Positions 8,800-15,059 of a stretch of 15,059 bases of DNA are shown here, in pieces. Source of the stretch: Dunaliella salina. Lineage: Eukaryota; Chlorophyta; Chlorophyceae; Chlamydomonadales; Dunaliellaceae. Positions within the stretch are counted from its first letter, which is position 1. Every line of letters begins with the position of its first letter. The DNA lies in assembly GCA_002284615.2 (NCBI GenBank), contig MU070770.1, positions 23,206-38,264 of the forward strand, in the 5' to 3' direction. The position numbers and the translations under genes were made by a program. A model generated the notes under the pieces. It ran no database searches. It worked only from the letters and a program-made list of their open reading frames with translations, and was not told where the DNA came from.

Positions 8800-9156
8800 A
8801 TGTTTCCAAATCGACACACAAAATGCCCTCCCATTTACAGGTGTCAAGTCGGGGCTGGCGTCGCAGTGCTGTGTGGCACTCACCCGGAACTTCAACCACA
8901 CTGGCTTGAAAGAGCTGCTGCTGGTGCTCCTGCATTGCCGAACTCTGAGCCTGGCCCGACGCCCATTGCAGGCTCGCCAGCTCCCATGCCAGGCTCGCCA
9001 GCTCCTTGTATTGATTCGAAACTAGAAACTGCAAGAGCAGCCCCTCTTGCACAGCACACTTCCGACCTGATTGCTGCATTGCGTGAAAGTGAGCAAAGCA
9101 GGCTCGCCTTCTGGAGGCTGCTCCTGAATGCCTGCTGTGTCAGCTTCTGCGCATGA
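8800..9156 (+). CDS. Unrecognised 118-codon open frame, Pro/Ala-rich
   Basis: The frame starts with ATG at 8800 and ends at TGA at 9154-9156. The middle contains GSPAP repeats caused by a 21-bp tandem duplication (CAGGCTCGCCAGCTCC at 8969 and 8990, with a third partial copy near 9099). The C-terminal part (TSDLIAALRESEQSRLAFW) could form an amphipathic helix. An overlapping minus-strand frame of similar length (9079-8756) is equally unrecognised, so coding status is doubtful on either strand. Confidence 0.15.
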   Translation: MFPNRHTKCPPIYRCQVGAGVAVLCGTHPELQPHWLERAAAGAPALPNSEPGPTPIAGSPAPMPGSPAPCIDSKLETARAAPLAQHTSDLIAALRESEQSRLAFWRLLLNACCVSFCA

Positions 9157-9902
9157 GATGATTTTGATTTAGATTCAGATTTACATTTGCATGAGATGAT
9201 GCACGTTTCCTATGTGACTTGAGTGATGCAATTGTAACCACCTACAAGGGCAGCTGAGCGCAAATGTAATGAATGCAAGGACTAGGTTGCAAAAACAGCA
9301 ACGGATGGGGGGACAAGTTGGGCAACTGGTGGAAGACAGCAAGGGTGAAACAGCCAGAGGTGATCATGGATTCAATGTGGCTTACGGGCCCTCCTTCTCA
9401 GGGAAGAGAGTAAATAATGACAAACAATAAAACATTTAGGCAGACTGAAAGCAAACAGAAATGCTTGTTGTATTGATTTTATCTTTCCAAAGTGTACAAG
9501 CACTACAGTCCAGCGGAAGAAGGTACTCTTTGACTGCGCGACTCTTTCATATGATGCTGGAGATGCAACACAATTCTCCCTGTGCAATTCTTTGGGCGAT
9601 GCTGATTCTTAGTTACTCTCGTTGCATTGGGGGTCACGTCGAGGGTATTTTTCAAGGCATTTAAAAGCATTCCCGCGAAATTACGAATGTAAGCAGTGCA
9701 TAAAAGGTCAAGTATTGCACATGGAGGCTACTCAGGGCTATTGTAAGTGTTACAGAGCCAATAGATAATTAGAAACTTTCTACTTGTGAACCCTTGAAAA
9801 CTACCTTCAGGGCCAGCTTCAAGCGCGCCGCTGTGCCTTTGACCTTGAGACTCCCTTGCCTTTAGTTTCTTGCAGCGGCTTCTAACTAAAAAGCATAAAA
9901 TG
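9157..9902. other. Non-coding stretch without a recognised feature
   Basis: A 12-bp direct repeat GCATGAGATGAT occurs at about 9151 and 9190. Otherwise I see only short open frames and no array or structured element. Confidence 0.5.
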
Positions 9903-9967
9903 AACCAAGCAATGAGTCAGACAAGCAAGTAAGGTTGACAAGGTTTAAAAGATAAGAGCCATGAGTC
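9903..9967 (+). repeat. Dispersed repeat B, copy 1
   Basis: The segment shares AACCAAGCAATG-GTCA, GCAAGTAAGGTTGACAAGGTT and AAGAGCCA with 13516-13587 in the same orientation. Repeat C copy 2 follows directly, so B and C may belong to one longer repeat family. Confidence 0.8.
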
Positions 9968-9992
9968 AAATGCAGGTTAAAAGGAAATAAAA

Positions 9993-10057
9993 GAAAAGTC
10001 TACGCAGGCCAGAAGCCGCGAGCATGAAGGGAAGGTCCCCTAACTAACAAGCAAGCA
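9993..10057 (+). repeat. Dispersed repeat C, copy 2
   Basis: Partner of 3873-3937. It ends about 30 bp before the inferred end of the minus-strand mobile element. Confidence 0.7.
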
Positions 10058-10084
10058 TTGGTCTCAGCATAAGGCCCTCAGAAC

Positions 10085-10291
10085 CTACACTAGACACAGC
10101 TTGCCTAGGAGAGAGCCAGAAACAGAGTTAATGAGAATCTGGGGGGTTCTTCGCCATGCTCCTAGACGCCCGGACTCTCTTTCTCCCGCTATCCTCCTCC
10201 GCACGTCCAGCAAAGCCCCCCCCCCCCCCCGTTTCCCCCCCGAAGCCCCTTGAAAATAAAGATCATGTCTGGTGTTAATGATGGATGTCAA
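10085..10291 (-). pseudogene. C-terminal tail of the minus-strand element
   Basis: The frame LTSIINTRHDLYF (from 10291) aligns with KVNNGKNAIQFTN at the right edge of the plus-strand copy, so the protein extends beyond the nuclease. It continues as a Gly/Arg-rich stretch that spans a run of 15 C on the plus strand (10216-10230) and ends at 10085. Whether the whole tail was coding or partly 3' untranslated sequence is unclear. Confidence 0.45.
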
Positions 10292-10320
10292 TTTGCCATG
10301 ATGGCAGCTAAGCTCGTATG

Positions 10321-10704
10321 CTAGTGATTTAGCTTTTTGCTTCGTAAGGCCCGGATTCTTAAGAGGTTTGATTGTGCATTGTACATAGTGCCAGCCACAC
10401 CAATTAAGATGATTTGTAGAGTCACTTGGTCATTCCTGTTTGGATTTCTTGAGCTGTGGAATTTAAGTCTGATTATAGTGTGGGAATGTTGAGCTGCTGC
10501 GCGTTCCAAAGTGATGAAGGGGTTGGTGTCGGGGCAGAATTTTAATTCAACAAGGTGGATGTCCTTGTCATGGTCAGGGATCTTAAAGGGATCACGGTGG
10601 ACAGGTTGGCCTGGGATAGAGCGCGCAAAGATAGCATCTGGGCGGCTTTGGTGGCGGGCTGAGGAGCCAGTACCATTAGGGAATATCTGATAGGAATGCT
10701 GCAT
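10321..10704 (-). pseudogene. PD-(D/E)XK nuclease-like domain of the minus-strand element
   Basis: The 127-codon frame contains SRPDAIF and, 29 residues after the Asp, HLVELKFCPDTNP, then ERAAAQHSHTI. This is the PD...(D/E)xK pattern with a following Q-containing helix, as in restriction-like endonucleases. Candidate catalytic residues are Asp (10636-10638), Glu (10546-10548) and Lys (10540-10542), all kept here. RNDQVTLQIILIGVAGTMYN follows, matching the plus-strand copy. In R2-type retrotransposons a nuclease in this position nicks the target DNA; that role here is inferred. Upstream frame breaks between 10704 and 10771 separate it from the zinc motif. Confidence 0.75.
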
Positions 10705-10770
10705 GTTATGTTTTTAGGCACTTGCATGCCTGTTACTGGAACCTCTCATTACTGCAGCCATCCATGTCAA

Positions 10771-11389
10771 TGAGGAATGAGCCACACCGGTCTTTACTGA
10801 GGGCATTTACGCAGAGACTAAGGCCTGCATGGTGTCTGTTGCTGTGCATTCTACTCAATGTCGAGTTGGTACACCTGAGGAGGAAGTGATCAATGTTGTC
10901 TTCATCGCCACAGAGTGGGCGTCTTGAAAAACTGCAAGAATAGTTGACGTTGAAGGCATGTTTTTGTGTGTAGAGTCACTGTACTACCGAGTGTGCCTGT
11001 CCGATATTTTGTTCCATTAATTTGCTGTTCAAGGGTAACCTCAGGATTTCCAAAAAGAGTTGCTAATTTCCTTGTCAGCAAGTTGACAGTTTGGACTGTG
11101 CTTGAACGTTGTCTGTGGTAGTTGGGGAAGCAGATGGCGGGACAGAGTTGCTTCTGCCATCTGTTGTAATGGTAGCCAGAAGTATCAGCAGAACCAAGCT
11201 TGTGCATTTTATGCATGTGTACTTTAAGTCTGCCATTGAGGTTGGTGAGGTATTGGATTGGGAAAGCATGGGAGCGGTGCATGTCATCACTCTGTGCGTG
11301 AGAGATCTTCAGTGAAGGCCAGTAGTGAACGTGGAATGGGTCCCTGGCATCTGGAAGTACAATGTCAGTGGTGTCCGTGAGGGCTGCTG
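10771..11389 (-). pseudogene. Linker and CCHC zinc motif of the minus-strand element
   Basis: After RNase H the frame reads DIVLPDARDPFHVHYW, then MHKMHKLGSADTSGYHYNRW, then KYRTGTL. A frameshift near 10985 leads into LYTQKHA and the zinc motif at 10871-10921. There the first Cys is Arg (RPLC, TGC to CGC), followed by C, DNIDH and LLRC, giving (C)-x2-C-x7-H-x4-C. Downstream are SNRHHAG and FLIDMDGC, which match the plus-strand copy (NQHHQAF, IIFMDSC). Similar KYRTGTLYN...CPLC...H...C arrangements are seen before the nuclease of non-LTR retroelements. Confidence 0.8.
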
Positions 11390-11805
11390 TGCGAATGCAG
11401 GCATCGGCCCCCTCAATGCTTACTATGCTAGAGTGGGCTTTGACTTTGTAGAAAATGAATTGTGTTGGGGGAAATGTTATAATATGGACGATATAGCGTG
11501 AATGATCTCTGCATGCAGGTGGTACCCCATGCGCGTTGGATTCATTGTTTTTTTTTTAATCTGGGAGAGGCAGGATGCACTATTGGAGGCAATGTCAGTT
11601 TGCTCTTGCTGGAGTGCCACAAGGATGGGTACAAGTCCTGTTCTGGTGATGGTGTTAGTAGGCCCATGACCATTGGGTTTTATGTGCAGCTGTAAGTGTT
11701 GGGAGGATGGGGAGGTGTTCCTTCCTGGTTTGTCAACGCCTGAACCAGAGAGTGGTGGGGAGTCATCATTTTTTGGTTTAATGACACTGGCATCTGTGTA
11801 CGTAA
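11390..11805 (-). pseudogene. RNase H domain, two catalytic residues lost
   Basis: The translation shows the classic RNase H order: ITYTDAS (first Asp, codon 11792-11794), SGSGV, GPTNTITRTGLVPILVAL, TDIASNSASCLSQI, and after a frameshift near 11490 the end KVKAHSSIVSIEGADA. The expected second residue Glu (RAEL) is Gly (11636-11638) and the third, Asp in SDS, is Asn (11582-11584). The final Asp in GADA and the His in KAH are kept. RNase H would remove RNA from RNA-DNA hybrids, as in retroelement replication. This copy cannot be active. Confidence in the fold is high. Confidence 0.85.
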
Positions 11806-12070
11806 TTTCTCTCCAATCCTTAATCTTAGGTATGAACATTTTTCTTGTAGTTGGCAGGAAGGAAGGCTGCCCTCGCTTGAGGGCACTTGTGTGAGCAGGT
11901 ATGGATGACAGGGGAAAGTGATTGGAATTACTTTTTCCAAGCATTTCATGATTATCATGATAGATGCTGGTGGGTGCGCAGTGGCACGGCAAGATCTGGA
12001 AGATGCAAGGGTTGCCAGTGAGCTGGAACATCTTGACTGAGGAGTTGGAACCAGTCTTTTCAGCGCTATA

Positions 12071-12607
12071 GAGCGCTTCTTTGGCATTAGGATTCCAGAC
12101 AACAGTCAGTTGGGTGGGATAAGAGGGTAGAGTGTGGTTAGGAAGGGTACCAAACCAGTGTTGGGGTGTTTGGAATTGGATTTTTCCGGCAGAAAATTTG
12201 GCAAGCACTTTTGCAAGATCTAGGTAATTTTGGCCAGCTCATTTATGCAACGCAGCTGAAGCCTCCCCAGTGGGTCAGGAGCATGAAGGTGGCAACTGGT
12301 TCTGTGGTTTGGAGGGAGGAGTGCACTGCATGGCGCAAGAGCCTAAACATAAGTTTGTTATCATGAGGGGGATGGCAGAAGGAGAAGCCATTGAAGAGCA
12401 CAGGGAGGGCGTCTGTGTGTGCTCCGAAGACCTGGTCATGGTAGCTTGCACTGAAATAAGTGTTGAAGGTGCCGTCAAATTCAAGAGGGTTGGAAAACCT
12501 CTCTATTGAGACCAAGCAACATCTATGTTGGGCTGAACGAATGTGAGGAGGTGTGATCAGCATGTTAGAGTTATGGAATTTTTGGCTATGGTAGAAAGGT
12601 GGTTTGG
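12071..12607 (-). pseudogene. PCIF1-like methyltransferase domain, frame-broken
   Basis: The frame from 12563 to 12243 and its continuation from 12208 match the pattern of the PCIF1 (CAPAM) adenine N6-methyltransferase core: ERFSNPLEF, then YFSASYHDQVFGAHTDA, then GFSFCHPPHDNKLM, then ATFMLLTHWGG, then TPQHWFG, and finally a LTVVWN strand. The usual catalytic NPPF is replaced by HPPH (12363-12374), so activity even in an intact copy is uncertain. A TAA stop at about 12246 (where the sense is likely AYMSW) and a frameshift near 12220 break it. Known family role is N6-methylation of adenosine in cap-proximal RNA; a role in this element is inference. The similarity is by eye and needs a profile search. 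Confidence 0.55.
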
Positions 12608-12960
12608 TTCAACCTTTTGGCGTGAGAGTGGTCCCATAAATTCTGTTGCAAAATCCTGGACAGGTGGCTGGATGATGGTATGGATGCCGGCCTTCTTGAC
12701 TGCTTCATAAGCTTCAATTGAGCAGGATGCTAAGTCTGTCTACAGCATGCCAACGCACTTTTCATTGGCATTATAAAACAGGCACTTATGCTTGAAGTGG
12801 TCACTTCCGGCATTCGTAACCTCACCAGATGTGTCAGGTTTAAGGATCTTCTTCATGAGGTCAACATTTCTTATGATGATATCCCGACCTGTGGGTTGGT
12901 AGGCTTGGTAGGAACCAGTGCTCCTTTTTTTGCGACATTTTTGGTCTTCTCCCCTGCAAA
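12608..12960 (-). pseudogene. N-terminal block of the minus-strand element, unassigned
   Basis: One minus-strand frame stays open here for about 115 codons apart from a single TAG near 12738. It includes RDIIIRNVDLMKKILKPD, a stretch reading TDLASCSIEAYEAVKKAG, and then QPPVQDFATEF just before a frameshift near 12605. After the shift the frame continues as KPPFYHSQKFHNSNM into the methyltransferase-like domain, so I take this block as part of the same protein. I do not recognise a fold. The coding frame switches again near 12960, and the far end may lie further upstream. Confidence 0.5.
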
Positions 12961-12975
12961 ATCACTGGCTGGAGG

Positions 12976-13224
12976 ATGGTGGTCTTTGATGACAACGATG
13001 AATTTGTGGCGCTGTGCACCATCTGCAAGACCAGCTTTGAGTGCAGAGCACAGGCTATGAAAGCGCATGAGCAAGGCAAGAAACACAAGGGGCTCGTGGC
13101 AGTTTGGCAGCAGAAACAGAAGGACTTGGCAGCTTGGCAGCAGCGCATGTACAAGGGCAAGGAGTACACCGCACAGCTGCGCGCTGGACAGACTGCTGAC
13201 CCAAGCTGCACACTCTCTTTGTAA
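12976..13224 (+). CDS. Short zinc-finger reading frame, possible hAT-type or U1-like exon
   Basis: The frame (82 codons, ATG at 12976) contains CTICKTSFECRAQAMKAH followed by EQGKKHKG, a C-x2-C-x13-H-x5-H finger of the U1-like or transposase-associated kind (conserved Phe, a hydrophobic before the first His, and KKH). A Gln/Lys-rich helix follows (WQQKQKDLAAWQQ). The frame is open upstream to about 12880 without another ATG. TTTGTAAGC at its 3' end could be a splice donor, and a pyrimidine-rich stretch ending in AG precedes the ATG, so it may be an internal exon or a fossil of one. It overlaps the 5' edge of the minus-strand element. Such fingers begin some hAT transposases, but no transposase core is seen. 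Confidence 0.4.
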   Translation: MVVFDDNDEFVALCTICKTSFECRAQAMKAHEQGKKHKGLVAVWQQKQKDLAAWQQRMYKGKEYTAQLRAGQTADPSCTLSL

Positions 13225-13515
13225 GCACATTCAAGTTATGGACTGAACAGCTTAGTAGGAAGACAGTTTAAGTGTCTGTGAAGAAGCTCTGAACAGACAA
13301 GATGCTGACAACTTAGAGGGAGTGCGGCCTTATTTTATGCTGACATTCTTTGGATCTTCAAGGGAGTAATATGCAAGGTCATATGGAAAATCAAATAGCC
13401 GGCCTCCCGGCGGGCTGGAGGCGCATGGGCAAAAGACATAAAATCAAGCTTTCTGAAACGGGCATGTTGTGGTGTGACATAGAATCCAGGTCTTGTAAAA
13501 AACAAGCACTGGTAG
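13225..13515. other. Unassigned stretch between the two elements
   Basis: A plus-strand frame (13350-13616) reads AGLPAGWRRMGKRHKIKLS but matches no family I can name. No reverse transcriptase motif is present on either strand. Confidence 0.4.
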
Positions 13516-13587
13516 GAACCAAGCAATGTGTCACAGGCAAGCGAGCAAGTAAGGTTGACAAGGTTGACAACACAAGAGCCAGCAGTC
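13516..13587 (+). repeat. Dispersed repeat B, copy 2
   Basis: Partner of 9903-9967, with an extra GAGC and a duplicated GTTGACAA. The two copies flank the minus-strand element in direct orientation, 3.6 kb apart. Confidence 0.8.
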
Positions 13588-13765
13588 TCACATATGACTG
13601 CTGGGCTAAAAGTTGAGACTGCAAATTTAGGGAAAAGTGATCAATTCAGATTTTGAGAGTGTAAACATTTGCTGCACAGAAAAATTAAGAGAATAAGTAA
13701 GTTGTGGATGTAGGAACAGAAAAACAGGAATGCAGTTCTCGTAGCAAGCGAGCAAAAATAAGAAG
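13588..13765. other. AT-rich stretch without a recognised feature
   Basis: A second GCAAGCGAGCAA block (about 13744), like the one in repeat B, suggests that B-type sequence is duplicated locally. Confidence 0.4.
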
Positions 13766-13825
13766 AAAAACTCAGGCAGATTAAACTCTCCATGAACCAG
13801 TTAAGGAATTGGGGGCACATTGACT
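13766..13825 (+). repeat. Dispersed repeat A, copy 2
   Basis: Partner of 8724-8783. Confidence 0.75.
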
Positions 13826-13989
13826 CCTAAGAGCGTGGAATCCCCTTCACAACAAGCATTTGAGACAGAAAGGGCTAGTGAGGGAGGTAGCTACCGGCTC
13901 TAGATTCAGGCTGTAAGGGGGATTTTTGCTTTTAACGACGCGTCCAGTGGTCAAGATTTTTTTACCAAATGCTTCAAGGCAGAGCTGCG

Positions 13990-15059
13990 CGGCAATCCCT
14001 CTACCACAAGGCCCCTTCTTTCATCTCTATTGGCTTGCTGCGCTAGTCACAAGACCCAGCTCTCACACAGAGTATGGCCCCTTAAAAAACCCCAAGGCAA
14101 ATAAACACAAAACATGCATACAAAGCACAAATTGGGGAAAGCAAACATAAGTACTTATTGCTTCACAAATTGGCAAAACCTGCGGAGGATGTTCAATACT
14201 CCCCCCATTGGTAATTCCAAAACCAGTGGTGCTTTCTGGTGTAAAGCTGTGATCCTTACTAAGTCTAGTAGAGGACAGGCCAGTGTCATCAAGTATAGAA
14301 CAGACGCCCTATACAATGGCAAGCATACCAGCTGCTTCATTGGCCACCATATGCCCACTGTTTGCCCTCTGTGTGATGTACCCGATAGCACATCCCATCA
14401 TGATACCATGCTCAGATGCAATCACCTACAGATAAATAGAATGAACATGAATCAACACCATCAAGCATTCTGCATTTGTGGTCAAGCAATCAGCAAAGAA
14501 GAATATGGATCTTATATCATCTTTATGGATTCATGCACTATAGAGGAGCTCTGCTCCCTATAGATGGAAGTTCCAAGCAATGTCCAACGAATCATTCCAC
14601 ATTGGCTGTTTCCATCTGGAAAGCCACCAAATGCACGAATCAGTCGCCCTGGTGGTATTATTGTCCTGCCCCATGAAGGCAGAGGCTCCATACATCACCC
14701 ACAGAATATGAATAGCAGAGACAAGAATATCCACCTCATTGAGCTAGAATTTTGCTCTGGCACCAAGTCTGAACAAACTCTCCTCACTGCACAAAATCGA
14801 CACAAACGCACCATTGACAGCCTACACACAAAAGCTCTTCAGGCGGACGCCGCAATGACAGAGTCACATTGCGCACCATCCAAATTAGAGTTGCTGGAAC
14901 TATCTTCAATCCCTACACTATTAATCCTCTCTGCAAACTTGGCCTTAAGGTAAGCTTACCAAAGACAAAGCCCACAAAACAACAAAAGAACTTCACTATC
15001 ACGCTGTAAAGAGCCGAACAAAAGTTAACAATGGCAAAAATGCCATCCAATTTACCAAC
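13990..15059 (+). mobile_element. Second, 5'-truncated copy of the right-hand element family, runs off the edge
   Basis: Homology to the minus-strand copy begins near 13990 (PLPQGPFFHLYWLA against VLPDARDPFHVHYW) and continues through HKLG, KYRT, the zinc motif, the nuclease-like domain and the tail to the window end. No RNase H or methyltransferase part is present upstream, so the copy is 5'-truncated, as is typical of target-primed insertions. It lies on the opposite strand to the first copy, head to head. Confidence 0.8.
14114..14953 (+). pseudogene. Linker, CCHC and PD-(D/E)XK-like part of the plus-strand copy
   Basis: One frame runs from HKLGKANISTYCFTNW through IKYRTDALYNGKH, CPLCDVPDSTSHH and LRC, to a single TAG at 14561-14563. 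The same frame then continues as MEVPSNVQRIIPHWLFPSG, SRPGGIIV and HLIELEFC. The zinc ligands are all kept (Cys codons 14363-14365 and 14417-14419 among them). The nuclease residues are not: the PD Asp is Gly (14651-14653) and the Lys of ELK is Glu (14747-14749), at the same 29-residue spacing as in the minus-strand copy. A frameshift near 14845 moves the homologous frame to DRVTLRTIQIRVAGTIFN and onward past 14953 to the edge. A TAA just upstream of 14114 also interrupts the frame. Confidence 0.8.

Larger units (their letters stand above)
10085..12960 (-). mobile_element. Decayed mobile element: methyltransferase-like, RNase H, CCHC and PD-(D/E)XK domains
   Basis: Minus-strand homologous reading frames can be followed for about 2.9 kb, interrupted by several frameshifts and stops. 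Order from the N-terminus is: unassigned block, PCIF1-like methyltransferase, RNase H, linker with HKLG and KYRTGTL motifs, CCHC zinc motif, PD-(D/E)XK nuclease, C-terminal tail. RNase H followed by a zinc motif and a restriction-like nuclease recalls non-LTR retrotransposons of the R2/CRE or Dualen kind, but I find no reverse transcriptase motif (no YxDD) in any frame here. A second copy at 13990-15059 confirms a repeated family. The 5' limit is uncertain; the 3' limit is placed at the end of the last open frame. No target duplication was identified. Confidence 0.8.

Noticed and set aside
10216..10230. C15 run as a functional G-quadruplex
   Set aside because: A single homopolymer run next to a C7 run is as likely a slippage or assembly artefact; nothing else supports a regulatory role.
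9903..13587. Repeat B copies as long terminal repeats of the element between them
   Set aside because: Similarity is limited to about 65-70 bp, has no TG...CA ends, and the retroelement-like ORF is of non-LTR style domain order. Related fragments also occur elsewhere.

Overview
This window looks like repeat-rich, non-coding nuclear DNA from a eukaryote. It is not prokaryotic: there are no dense operons, ribosome binding sites or long clean genes, whereas microsatellites, minisatellites, decayed transposons and possible splice signals are common. The protein family in the right third is one I associate from memory with multi-copy elements in green algae, so a green alga is my best guess. That is a weak inference; no host gene here fixes the taxon.

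Left part (1-9900). I find no securely coding gene. The block holds a (CA)n tract, a 37-bp minisatellite (471-595), a 70-bp tandem array (1121-1795) interrupted by a non-autonomous hAT-type element (1253-1666) with 17-bp perfect terminal inverted repeats and an 8-bp target duplication, a diverged 122-bp duplication (about 1873-2105), a 68-bp minisatellite (about 2755-3195), a strong 42-bp hairpin (3373-3482), a 95-bp inverted repeat pair (3558-3652 and 3942-4036), a 45-bp array (5884-6053), a 30-bp array (6441-6560) and a GA-rich microsatellite (8645-8711). A possible exon with a weak WW-like motif lies at 6980-7445.

Right part (9900-15059). Two decayed copies of one mobile-element family lie head to head. 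The longer, minus-strand copy runs from about 12960 down to about 10085. In coding order it has an unassigned N-terminal block, a domain resembling the PCIF1-type adenine N6-methyltransferase fold (with HPPH where PCIF1 has NPPF), an RNase H domain, a conserved linker, a CCHC zinc motif, a PD-(D/E)XK nuclease-like domain and a C-terminal tail. The plus-strand copy starts about 13990, carries only the linker, zinc and nuclease part, and runs off the right edge. Both are broken by stops and frameshifts, and different catalytic residues are lost in each. Between them lies a short plus-strand reading frame with a C2H2-like zinc finger (12976-13224). I could not find a reverse transcriptase domain anywhere in the window.

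Nothing here is likely to work as an intact gene set. The main interest is the architecture of the right-hand element family, the cleanly datable hAT insertion, and several short dispersed repeats that recur on both sides of the elements.
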